From contig NC_091972.1 of NCBI RefSeq assembly GCF_036711975.1, forward strand, positions 40,739,001 through 40,803,000: a stretch of 64,000 bases of DNA, read 5' to 3'. The position numbers and the translations under genes are program-made. Below, piece after piece: positions 37,598 through 49,380 of this stretch. A model generated the notes under the pieces. That model was given only the letters and a program-made list of their open reading frames with translations. It did not search any database and had not been told where the DNA came from. Source of the stretch: Onthophagus taurus. Lineage: Eukaryota; Arthropoda; Insecta; Coleoptera; Scarabaeidae. Position 1 is the stretch's first letter. Every line of letters begins with the position of its first letter.

Positions 37598-40500
37598 ATG
37601 GGATTTCAATTAAAAAAACAGTACTCAAAAACAGAACTACCAATAAAAGATGAACATGAACCATTTTGGCGCCGAATGTTCAGTTTGCCAACGGAACCAG
37701 TTTGGTATTTCAGTAACCTAATTTTAAACTATGTTATTGTTTTCTATACATTATCATATTCCGTGAACACGGATTGCATCGAAAGATTAAATGAACGTTT
37801 AGACTGTAAGTTTTTTTAATTAATCATGTTAATACATATTTCATTCTAATTTTGTTTATTTTAGTTGTTATGTTTGCGCTTGATTTACTTTATCTTATAG
37901 ACGTATTCGTTAACTTGGCAATAATTTATATACCATCATTAAATGTACAAGAATGGAATCCAACGTATAGACCCTCATATATTTTATTTTTCGAGATAAT
38001 CTCGTTATGTCCATTCAGATTACTGCGACCGTTGGTTTCCGAAAAATATTACAATATATTTTGTTTGCTCACCCTATTGAGGTTATTAAGAGTGGCCCGA
38101 ATAATATATTTTCATGTTCGTTTTGGACGCATGTTGCTCTTCTACAATTTAAGGATGTTAGAATACCCACTTGAACTAACTTTTTGCACTTTAGTCGCAT
38201 ACAGTTTAATGTGTAACTCATCCTGTTGGGGACAATCGAAAGAAGAATGCGATAAAAACTGCCCCTTTTTAACAACGATACTACGATTATTGGCCAAGTT
38301 GGTTGGCTACGGAATGACTTTGGAATCGGACTATATGACTGGTCATATCAGTATATATTGGTATTATTATGGTGGAATTATACAGTATATATCGTTTTTA
38401 TTTATCGTTTCGGTTACGGTTGCTAATATGACGATTGCCCTGAAAAACTCGTCGTATTTTAGTTACGTTTATATGAACATGTTTCGTTCTTTATACAAAT
38501 CTAGAAGAAATCACGCAGTTAGTCAGAGATTATTGGATCGAACTTATAATTTTTTTAAAACCGGATGGGTTAATTATGGCGGTTTAGATACTGGAGATGA
38601 ATTTTACGATCTATTAACACCTGCGTTATCAAGCGAAATGATGGTAATTTTCAATTTTTAATTTTAAACTAATAAGCGATGTTTATATTATTATTTTAAA
38701 CGTGTACAATAGATTGTGTCTTCACAATAGATTAACATTACATTTTTATAATCATCGTCATGCGTCTCTCGCTCTTAAAAAACCTTAATTTCACCCTAAC
38801 AACTCTTGTTCAATTATTTTGTGGTGGTTTAAAAATCACACTGTTTGGCGAGCTGGGTCTCTCAGACCCAAAATTTGATGCTTATTCCTCCCACAATAAC
38901 ACAATAAAATATATAATTTGTTGTATTCTACTATTAGTCCGTCTTATTTTGTACTGCTGAAATAATAAATTGCATTGTACCGAGCAATTTACTAGCCTTC
39001 GGCTCGTGTGAAAATCCGACATACGCGTTAATGAAAAATCATAGTTTCCTCACTTATACTGTAATATACTAATATACATCTACTGTAGAAAACACTTTTA
39101 TCCCATATTTATTTGGTTTATTTGGACTTCTATTTGCATCTTCCGCAAAATGCTAACTGTTCCTTACGGCAGCAAGTTTGTCTAGTTTCCGTCGCACATG
39201 AGAGGAATGTGGGATTTGGTTTGATTTGTTTTAGGTCGGTTGGATTTAGGCATTTTAATTAACTAATAATTTATTCGTTTCCTTCAAAATAAAGTAACAT
39301 TAAACATTTCTTCTTAAAAAACCCCTAACTTCACACCTGTTCAATGACTTTTCATATAACAGTTTTTAATAGACATTACAGTATCTCTAAGTAGTCACTT
39401 TTTAATTGCTTATATGTATTTATTCTTTTTGCAGTTAGACGTTTGTTGGCCAGCATTCAAACACTCAAATCTCTTCCGTATCGCAAATATATCGTACTTA
39501 AGAGATCTTTCGCTGGTAATGACCCAAACGTTTGTGATGCCCGGCGATTACATCTACAGAAAAGGCGATTGGAAAGATAAACTAATGTATTTAACCGATG
39601 GCACGATCGATATTTTATCGGAAGAAGACGGCGAATCCGCAATTATATCGTTGGAGAGCGGGACATGTATCGGAGAGGCCGGAATCGTTTGTAGTTATCC
39701 TTCGGTAAACGCGGTTAGGGCGAAAACCTTTTGCGAATTTCACGTTTTAGATAAACGAAACTTTATGTCGAGTTATAAACGATATCCACACAGTTGGAAA
39801 CAAATCTACGAAAAAATTGAACATCGCATCGAACAATCGAAGAAACTGCACAATGTGTACGAGTTGTTGTGGAAAAGATCGTTTACGGAGGCACGCGATG
39901 TAGACACTTCGACCATTTATTGGTTAAAAAATACCTTACACAAGTTAATGTCGAACAGCACCGATATGGCTTATAGGCACGATTTTCAAAACATTTTCTT
40001 GGTCGATGAAATCGATAAAAGGATTTTCGAACGGTTAATTTTTACCGCTTCGTACTTGGACATGTTGGTAATTAAAGAACGAGTGGCTACGGATAGCGAT
40101 CCGATTTTCGTTAGAACCAAATTTCCTTTCATATTACAACCGCATTCGGTGATTACGGTCGTTTGGGAAGCGGTTATCACTCTGCTAACAGTTGTGGTGG
40201 CTTTTTTGGTTCCTTATGCGAGTTTTTTAACGGAGGAATACGTTCCCGGCTATACACCGTTGGTATTATTTATCACGTTTATTTATATGGTGGATTTATT
40301 TCTTCAATGTTCGACGGCGATCAAAACGTCGAAAATACGACACGTAACATTCCGAAGTATATCAGTGGCGCGCTTGCAAAGTGAGGTATTTTGGGCCGAC
40401 ATACTATCTTGCTTACCATTAGAATTGTACACTCCCACAATTTTACAAAAAATCACTCCGAGAGCGCAAGCAATGATGCATATGAATCGCATCATAAAAT

Positions 40501-43500
40501 TGTGGAGGGTACGTAATTTATTTACGAAGTGGTCCCAGCAGTTTAATGTTAATTGTCTTTATATAACGTGTACGAAATTGTTTTTTTCCCACATTTATTT
40601 ATGTTACATTTTATTTGCGATTTTGGTGTATTGCGAAGGTTCGACGAATCGATTTCAGCAGTACATTTTCGATGCGATTCAATTAATGACGTCAGTTAGT
40701 TTATTGGATGCCGATGATGAGCACCTTTTTGTGTTTTACATGTTCGCTATTTTTATCGCGAACTCGTGTAAATGGATTCTGATAGCACGAGTTAGCGCTT
40801 TGTTCACATTAAGCAAACTTTCGTTATTACGGGTGCAAACGGAGGCGTCTCAATTGGTCACCTTCATAAGGGAGAATAATTTATCGGATGTCTACGTGAA
40901 GAGATTAAAAAATAATTACGAATGTAATTGGGAACTAGATTTCGGACGTACTAGTAACGTTCAACCGAAATTTATGTCCGACTTGTCGACGGTTAATTAC
41001 GGCGAAGTTGTCGATAACGTTTTTGGGGCGATCGTTAAACAAATGGTGTTTTTTCGCAATCTTCCCAATCGATCGTTTTTCGATTTAATGAAACTAATGA
41101 AGTTTATAACTCGACCGAGTAACGAAACAATCATTTACAACGGAGATACTTTAACAAGGATCCAGTTATTTTATAAAGGGAGCGTGGACGTTTTAGACCT
41201 GGACGGTAAAGTAGTGACAACTTTAAATCATCCGCAACCGATTAATTTAGTTGAGGTTTTCTTTGAATTACCGGCAATGAGAACTTTCGTTACACGAACG
41301 ACCTGCATTTTTGTGCAAATCGAATGCGTCAATTTTCATCACTTCTTATTGGGATACCCGGAAGTTTTGGATTGGATCGGTAGTGTTAAAAAGGATTTGG
41401 AAAACGAGTATCAATTGGCGATAAAAGATTTGAAACGGGATAATATTAAAGGATTAACTCCCCTCGAAACGTATCGGTACTCATCGAAGCGGTCGTTTTA
41501 TTTATTCGGTTATAATATGAAGCCGGATTCTTTCGAAGAATACGATTATTTCGTTCCCTATGATATGTATTATCCGTTTGATTGGATTAGATATCTTTTA
41601 TCGAGAGTTACAATTTTACCGAACGGATATTTTATTTATATTTGGGAAGGAATAAGATCTTTTTTGGCCATTTTTAGCGCCTTAGTTCATTTTGTCAATA
41701 TTTTAAACGTGCCGGATTATAAACCAATGTTTTATTTATTATACGCTTACGGTTTAATCGATATTTACGTGAGATTGCACGTTTGCTATTACGACGAGCG
41801 CGGTGTTTTAATTAAGCATCCATTAAAAACCGCCAAACATTATTTAACACACGGATTTTTGTTGGATTTGCTCGCTTTGTTTCCGATTCAAACCGATATG
41901 AACGAAGACGATTATCTGACGTATTTTATCGGAAATATTGTGAGATTGCTTCCATTAGGACGATATTGGCAGTATATGCAAGTTTTAAAATTTTCAGTCA
42001 TCAAATCGGAAAATAAATTGTTACTATTAATGTACGCGCCGTTAATAATCGTTTTCGTCAATTACATCGGAAGTTTCTTAATTAACGTTCAATGCGATTT
42101 TAGCGCAAACGTTAAAGCGCATCCGCAATTAGAAGGATTTTCTTGCGTGGATCGCAGCTTTTTGATCGCCTCCAATTTTGCCAAACCGATTTCGAAGTTT
42201 AAAGCGCACCTTTACGGGATGTATTTGGCGGCGTCGTTTTTGATGTGTTACGGCTTTAGGGGTTACTTGATTGCATCGGCAAACGTTCGAATTTCAGTAT
42301 CGATTTTGAGTTTTCTCGGTCAAGCGATTATTACTTTTATCGTTGCTAAAACTTTCTGCATATATTCCGTACACAAAACTTTCTTAACATCGCAACAAGC
42401 CGGAATGAATAGTTTGAATCACTTTATGAAATCGATGAACGTATCGAAACGATTAATGAAAATCGTCGTTGATAGTTTCGAGGTGAGTTGGAAAATAACG
42501 AAGGGAAGAACGATTCATAACGTGTTAGGACCATTTTCGACTCCGTTAAGGAGAGATTTCTTTTTCGAAATTTACGGAGAACGTTTAGTGCATTGTTCGG
42601 CTTTCGCAAATAAATCCGATATATTCTATCGAAATCTTTTGGATAATTTAACTTACAAAATAGTTCCGAAAGGCGGTTATTTATCCACGATAAACGATGT
42701 CGAAGATACCACCTATATAATTTACAGTGGAGTCGCGGATATTTTATCGCCGGACGGAACTCGATTAACAAAGATTATGGAAGGAGCGATGTTTGGAAAT
42801 TTGGAACGGCAAAAATTCGTTCGGATTCAAATCAGTATAATCGCGATGAGTCACATCGAAGTATTCACCATAAAATCTTTAAATTTTTATAAATTATTGA
42901 AAGTATTTCCCGAAATTCTCACCGAATATCAAACTTTAAGATCGATTTACTTCACCTATATCCCCTCAAGACAACAGGAAATTCAAATAGCTGAGTATTT
43001 AACCCACGAGGATATCTCAAAAAGAAGCGAAGGAATCGATTTATGCGAAGCCTACAACCCGAGGGGGGTGAAATTTAAGATTTGGACCTTTCTCGTTATT
43101 TCATACACATGTTACATAGCAATTTTAATCGATTTGTATCACATGGCAAGCAACGATTGGTCTATTCAAATTATTATTCTGCTTTATGCAAGTGATATCT
43201 TATACATTATTTATTTCTTAACCTTAGATCGCTTAGCTTTTGAAGACACGAAAGGCTACTTAATAACCGATTTAATGCAAATTAAGAAAAGAATTAAAGG
43301 ATACAAATTAAAAACGTGGTTGTGTATTTTGAGCATTTTACCCTTTGATGTTATCATTATGTCCGTAAAGATGCGGTCTTCATTACTAGACGATATTTAC
43401 TTTTTTTCTAGAATAAATCGAGCGTTTCGATTGATTCACATTGCCGATTATTTTGCTTCGAACGTCGATAAAGTTAACGTAAAATTTGTGGTTTTTAAAA

Positions 43501-44420
43501 TATCGGCGATAATTTGCTGGACGACGCTCTTCATCGTTGCTTACGCCACAATTTTGACGGTGATCGCATGTAGATACAGCGTAAATTTAAATCCTCCTAT
43601 TCCAAGATGTAACGAAATGAAAGACTTTGATTCGATGGAAAAACTTGTGCAGTTTTCTTCGAGAATTTTCTTAGCTACTCACATTTTAACGGTTTCGGCA
43701 ACAAACCAATTTTATCCCCATGCAGCACCTCTCATAATATTCTTCATGTGTTCGTTCATAATTGGTGCCCTTTTGAACGCCATGGTTTACGGTCAAATAT
43801 TCTCTCTTTATGACGATCTTTCGATACCGAAAAAGGTTTTTCAACGGCGTTTGGATCGTTTATTTTTCTTTATGGATCGAGAAGACGTTTCAATTTCTCT
43901 CATAACTCGCGTAAATAAATACGTTCAATTGATTTGGATGACCACGTCGGGCGAAGTATATCCTAAGTTGTTGAAAGAAGCCCCGATTTACTTGCGCGAA
44001 GCGGTAATGAACAGCGCCTTTGGTCATTTAATTTATAACCATCCGGTGTTTAGTAATTGCCATTCGGATTGTTTGAGACAAATCGTTCAAAGAGCCGAAG
44101 TACTCTATTTCTTTTCCGACGATTACGTTCAGTTTAAAGGATCCATCGACGAATCAATGTATTTCATTTTTGGTGGAAAAATTGCCGTTATAGGTCAAGA
44201 TAATTTGGCTAGGGACATATTAGACGTTTTAAAATCGGGCGATAGCATCGGTATTAAACAGGGATTGTTTAGAAGAACGGCGCACGAGCATTCGTATCGT
44301 TGTTTAAAGTATAGTATTGTTATTCGATTGCAATTGGATCGATGGGAATATTTGTTAGATTTCTTTCCTGCCAGTAAACAAGGAATTTATGATGCTATTA
44401 AAACTTATGATGTAAATTAA
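37598..44420 (+). CDS. Four-repeat single-chain CNG/HCN-type ion channel
   Basis: Three exons (37598-37805, 37865-38643, 39435-44420) join in frame into about 1990 residues. An in-frame TAA lies upstream of the ATG. Four modules follow in tandem, each with six predicted membrane segments, a C-linker and a cyclic-nucleotide-binding fold: residues about 1-470, 560-980, 1060-1500 and 1540-1985. Channel hallmarks include S3 phrases such as DILSCLPLEL, FLLDLLALFPIQTD and CILSILPFDV, and Arg-spaced S4 segments (LLRLLRVARIIYFHVR). Pore filters differ: VGYG (residue 216), TSVSLLD (747), MCYGFRG (1266) and TVSATN (1748). Only CNBD 1 keeps the phosphate-cassette Gly-Glu and Arg (CIGEAG...VRAKT). The layout resembles sea urchin CNGK. 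Ion selectivity and ligand are unknown. Confidence 0.9.
38644..39434. other. Intron 2 of the four-repeat channel gene
   Basis: 791-bp GT-AG intron; the donor is GTAATT and the acceptor is TTTTTGCAG. It is AT-rich with no identified element. Two similar phrases (CTTAAAAAACC...TTCACCC/TTCACAC) occur near 38775 and 39312. Confidence 0.6.
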
Positions 44421-44427
44421 TTGTTTA

Positions 44428-44433
44428 AATAAA
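44428..44433 (+). terminator. Poly(A) signal of the channel gene
   Basis: AATAAA begins 8 bases after the stop codon, so the 3'UTR is either very short or uses a later site. No other canonical hexamer stands out before the MITE at 44516. Confidence 0.45.
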
Positions 44434-44515
44434 CATGTTTTATTTAATTTCATTACAAGAAGAATTGTTTAAATTTGCTACTTTTAACTTTTGTTACAAT
44501 CTTAAAGAAGACTTA

Positions 44516-45029
44516 GGGCCGGTTGTACAATATACCGATAAATCTACCTGATATCTATCCGCCCGATAAACTTATCAGGAGGATAAAGATATTCGCTGTT
44601 GTACAAACTGCTTTTGTCGGTAGGATTGCTATCGGCGAAATAAGAGTCGGTTGGTAATAGTTTTTCCCCATATCTAGTGATTTATGTCGTAGAATGGTAA
44701 CGCCAACGTCTTTCTTTGAAGTTTGAATTATGATTTTGACAATATAAATTGTTTAAAAAAATTTTCACTGACACATCGTACATATAAGGTTAACGTTTAA
44801 TGTTAGAGGTTAACCTATGCAGTAATCATACAAAGTTTGTATATAAAAACCTTGGTAACCATAAATATCTGCCGGATAAGTGTCTTATCGGCACCACTGA
44901 GTACCCGATAAGTTATCCTGCCGATAATCTCACCGACAAAAATATCCGTACATTGTAATACAGCACAAACTAACTTATCCGCCAGATAACGCTGTCGGGA
45001 AGTTTATCGCTATATTGTACAACCGGCCC
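44516..45029. mobile_element. PIF/Harbinger-like MITE, TTA duplication
   Basis: GGGCCGGTTGTACAATATA at the left is mirrored by TATATTGTACAACCGGCCC at the right. TTA flanks both ends (44513-44515 and 45030-45032). It is 514 bp with no coding capacity, and the arms contain GATAAACTTATC-type subrepeats. Confidence 0.85.
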
Positions 45030-45087
45030 TTAATTGGGTAAGCACCTGTAAACCAACTCGTTCATTTTACCAGCGGGCTGAGTCTTA

Positions 45088-45714
45088 GGGTACGTTTATG
45101 TTGGAGCTGCGATAAATGATAAGAGCGACGATACTAGCGAAGCAAAGCAAATGATGTCATTATTTTATATGTAAGTGTTTATATTGGGGTGACGCATTGT
45201 GACAAACGTCGCTATACAGAAGGTCCGGTATCTTCCGCATCAGAGCATTATACGGTTGTAGGATACATTATTCTGAAGCGATCTTTCTAATAAATTTTTT
45301 TTCGAAATGTTTATAATAACCGCACGGGAACTGTTTTTCGACGTCCAATGGCAAATCGTAAATCAGATTCAGGTAATCGGCCCAACCGTCGGTCGGACCG
45401 CCGCGCCGATCGAAACACGTTTCTCACGTGTACTTACAAATAGATTCGACACGGGAAGAGAAATAAACTTTTTGGGTGAATCAAAGTCGTCCGCTATTGG
45501 ACAATAACGGATGACTTTAAATAGTTCCCGTGCGGTTATTATAAACATTTCGAAAAAAATTTATTAGAAAGATCGCTTCAGAATAATGTAACCTACAGCC
45601 GTATAATGCTCTGATGCGGAAGATACCGGACACCTGTATACATAGGTACTAATTCATAGAAATGAGTTATGCGCTGCTGTCATCATTTATCGCAGCTCCA
45701 ACATAAACGTACCC
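45088..45714. mobile_element. PIF/Harbinger-like MITE, TTA duplication, carrying a nested MITE
   Basis: GGGTACGTTTATGTTGGAGC, then TGCGATAAATGAT, at the left is mirrored at the right end. TTA flanks both ends (45085-45087 and 45715-45717). Family A copy 3 (45215-45638) is inserted inside, so without it the element is only about 200 bp. Confidence 0.85.
45215..45638. mobile_element. Foldback MITE family A, copy 3 (nested)
   Basis: The same arms as at 11065 and 27367: GGTCCGGTATCTTCCGCATC on the left and the complement ending CCGGACACCTGTA on the right. It is 424 bp with TA at both ends. Nearly the same length as copy 2, which suggests both are full-length copies. Confidence 0.85.
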
Positions 45715-45717
45715 TTA

Positions 45718-47252
45718 GCCGTTGAAGTGTTGTACGTACTTACATTTCCCTTACTAATTTGGCTTGAGAGCTTGAATTACACCTTAATTTTATTTAAGTT
45801 GTAATGGTTCATCTTCTGATAAATAGAATGGATATAAATAATTTTATTAATAAATAATTGTCCTTGCAAAAATTATGAACACACAACAAGTTAGAACAAC
45901 TATTGCTATCCTATACAATTGTAAGTTAATTGCAATTGCAAAACGGATATAATTCCAGAAGAAAAATCCATTTCCGTGAAATGGAATAATTATGATATGT
46001 TTTTCGTCAATCACACTGACACAGTAACAGGAAAATTCCACTGGCTTTCAAACTCTTGTACCCAGCTATGTAATCCTTCCATTTTTCTTGGGTCTTTGGA
46101 GTCTAAATAGATGACATATTATTAATTGCAATTAAAAAAAGCAATACTTGTTTTACAATAAATCATTTTTTTAAATTTCAAGTAAGTAAAAATGATGACT
46201 CAATAAGTTTCAATGAAAACGATTATCAGGCGACTCTGTTAAAAAAAACTTAACTAAAGCAGATCAAGTTCTCGATAAAATTGCTAAGCGAATAGCTAGC
46301 AGTAAAAGACATAGTATGCAAAGAAAAATATACGTCATTTGGGGATCATGTGGGGGAAAAACTACTCCCGAATAACGATTGGCTATGATATTTCTTGTCT
46401 GGCCAAATTGATAATTTTTAATAAGTCGTAAAATTCTGATCCCAAAACCTTTGCAGAACGGGCATTTCAAGCAGAAACAAAAGAATTAAATTATTTTCGA
46501 TCGGTTTTCAGTCATTTTGAAAACGTGTAAAACTTTAATGGCATGGCTTTTCTAAAATACAATGAAGACCATCAGAATACTATTCCCCTTCATACGATGA
46601 AAGTTTTATCTGAAAAATACTTGAATAAAATTGATGATTTAAGACTTATTACATCGTCTTAATTTAAATGCCTTACTTGATATGATCGAAACAGCAAAAC
46701 TACAAAGAGCAATTAATTGTAGAATTCGTTCGTACGTCAATTTGGTTGTATAAACACAAACTTGTTTTATTAGAGGCGCACATCGCTCTGATCATAATTA
46801 AAAGACAAAATTAATACTTAATAATTTCGTTTATGCAAGAAGAAACAATAAAAGTTGTGATTCGTAGCGAAGAATGTTTCAAATAGAGATTTATTGAAAT
46901 AATACAAAACTTTTTCGACAACACTTTCGAACTTACTTTCGTGTAAGATCTTGTTTAGTACAGCATTTAACCGAAAACTTTTCGGTGACGTATGCCATCC
47001 GTTTATGAACTTTGTTTTTTCTAATGTCGCATACGTCCCTTTTTAACCAACCATTACGCGATTAGCAACCATTATTTTCAATTGATAAAATTTTACAATT
47101 AATCAATATATTTTTGGAAATACCTATCTTAAAAAAGGAAAAGCTAAACTTTGAAAAAAGGAGTTCTTTTTCTTTAATTGAGATTTAATTTATGTTTTTA
47201 CCAATAATAACAACACAATAAATACCAAAACAAACATCTAGCATACAATAAG
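45718..47252. other. Spacer between channel and P450 genes
   Basis: No intact gene. On the minus strand at about 46110-46018 a short frame reads VIYLDSKDPRKMEGLHSWVQ then EFESQWNFP, which looks like real coding sequence (possibly a pseudogene piece). A plus-strand phrase near 46670-46750 (LLDMIETAKLQRAINCRI) is similar in quality. Neither could be assigned. Confidence 0.35.
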
Positions 47253-48813
47253 CTATAATTTCTTAATTGTTAACCAGATGGTTTCCTTAGTATCCATTAA
47301 AATTCCATTGGGATTAAACGTAATTTTTTCAGTTTTGGAACTGGGCTCAAATCGATACTTTTGCAGAAGTAATACCAATCCGACTTTGCTTTGCATCAAT
47401 CCAAATCGGGAACCTAAAAGTTAATAAAATCCTTTTGTTATAACAATTTTTAAATATGTAAGTTATTTTTTAATGACCTATACAGTTTCTGGGTCCTTCC
47501 CCGAACGGTAAAAATGAGTACGGATGTCTTTTGGTTTTATTCTCGTCGGAAAATCTTTCCGGGTCAAAAACCTGCGGATTTTCGTAGATATCTTCGTCAT
47601 GATGGATGGCGTAAATTGGAATGAAAACTCTTGTACCTTTTTTCATCAATTTTCCAGATATAGGTAACGAATAATCCATCGTACATTTTCTTGCAACGAA
47701 CGGAACGGAAGGATACATTCTTAAAGTTTCATTTAAAACCTGCTGTAAATACTTCATTTCAGACAAGCCATCGTAAGTTAAAATACCATTGTGATTTTGA
47801 ATAGTTTTAACAATTTCATCTCGAACTTTGTTCTGAACATCTTGATTCTTGGCCAATTCGTAAAGGCAGAATGTCATCGCCGTTGAACTCGTTTCAAACC
47901 CGGCAAGAAAAAAGACAAAACATTGAGCGGAAATCTCTTGTAACGTTAACCGGTTGTTAATGTCGTTGGTATTTTTTAATTCAATTAACAGTTGTAGAAA
48001 ATCGTTTCTTTGAATGTTATTCTCTTCTCTGTACGTAATCGTACTTGCAACGGCATTCATAAAAAAATTCGAGACTTCTTTATCTAAGATCCGCAATCGT
48101 AAAGCCAACGATAATTTTTGAAAAGTCATACAAAAAATTAATTTTAATATTCCCATCAAATTTGGCTTCATCGCTTTCTTACCGAAATCTCGAAAATCGT
48201 TTTTATCCTCTGCAAAAGAGTTTAATTCTAGGCCAAATGCGCAATTTCCTATCACGTCCGTCGTAAAACAGCCTAAAATTTCTTTGATATCAACTTCTTT
48301 CGTTTCGTTTAGAGCGTCTAACATTTGTTCGCCGCATTTCGTTAAAATTATAAACATATTTCTCATTTTTCCGCTGGTAAAAGTGGGCGTCAACTTTGTC
48401 CGTAATTTCCTCCATTTATCGCCTTCAATATTTACTAAATGCGCGCTTAACGGGTCATCTTTTTCATTAAAATAAACTCCGCGATCGACAAAATGCTGAA
48501 AGTCAGTTGTCATAACTTTTTTTACTATTTCTAAATCGATCGGGACATAAACCATATTAAAGTAACTGTAAATTCCCAAATGTTTGGCACCGCGAGCTTT
48601 CATGTGATCGTAGATCGATTTTAAATGTTCGTATGTAGTTGTTTTACGCGTTAGTGGATTTTGCATGTTACCAAAAGGAATTGAAGGCGATAAAGTAGGG
48701 ATGTTTTTCGAGTTCCATTGAGTAAATTTGTACTTATAAAAAAGATACACGAAGACAATAAACCCCAAAACAAAGTTCCAAATGGAAAGAATCGCCGAAA
48801 GATCCAAAGACAT
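47253..48813 (-). CDS. Cytochrome P450, CYP6-like (CYP3 clan)
   Basis: Two exons (47478-48813 and 47253-47413) with a 64-bp intron give 498 residues, the usual microsomal P450 length. The start has a hydrophobic ER anchor (WNFVLGFIVFVYLFYKY). Landmarks in order: helix C WRKLR, I-helix AGFETSST, K-helix ETLRMYP (ExxR), DPERF, and the haem loop PFGEGPRNCIG, followed across the intron by SRFG. The intron splits the Gly codon right after the haem-binding Cys segment. CYP6 enzymes oxidise plant toxins and insecticides with NADPH-P450 reductase in the ER; the substrate cannot be read from the sequence. No frame damage, so it is probably functional. Confidence 0.93.
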
Positions 48814-49269
48814 TTTTAATTACGATCCCAATTATTGACCGATCTTAATGTATGAAGGTCACAACTAGTGAGAGACCACTTATTTTTGCTGCCGAAGGTG
48901 AACTCGCGAGCACTAACTAACGTATAACCGCGTATAACAAACAGAGAGGAGTTCAGTACATACTAACAACGGATGTTTAATGGAGTTGCTTCTCTCTATC
49001 AACAACAAAGAAAATAGATTCTGCGATTGTGGTTGCATACGGTTATGGTTTTGATATACCTATTTATTTATGCATATTCATCCACGATACAAATAATAAA
49101 GAACTTTGTTTTGTGTTATTCATACATATAATATTCTATCGTTAATTAATATTGCAAAACAAAATAAATTATAAAAACAAAACGAATCATCAACTTACAA
49201 ATGAACATTCCCACACCCTAAATCGTCGATTTTATTTTGTAATTAATGTACCAAATAAAAGTTAACGAT
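48814..49269. other. P450 upstream region
   Basis: The presumed P450 promoter on the minus strand. No clear TATA box or xenobiotic response element was recognised. It turns AT-rich from about 49040 on. Confidence 0.35.
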
Positions 49270-49380
49270 ATCGGTATTTGTTCAGAGTATCTAAAACAGC
49301 AATTGCAAATTTTTTTCTAGAAATATGCGATGCGATATACGAAAACCTCGATAATGTCATTAAGGTATTATTTATTATTG
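49270..49380 (+). pseudogene. PIF/Harbinger transposase fragment
   Basis: A short frame reads YLFRVSKTAIANFFLEICDA then IYENLDNVIKV, like the helix-turn-helix preceding the DDE_Tnp_4 domain of Harbinger transposases (FRVSKxTIxxfIxEvCdAI). Nothing downstream continues the domain. It is interesting because Harbinger-type MITEs occur several times in the window. Confidence 0.45.

Noticed and set aside
39457-42771. Minus-strand frames inside the channel gene
   Set aside because: They overlap the 4986-nt coding exon in antisense and have no motifs.
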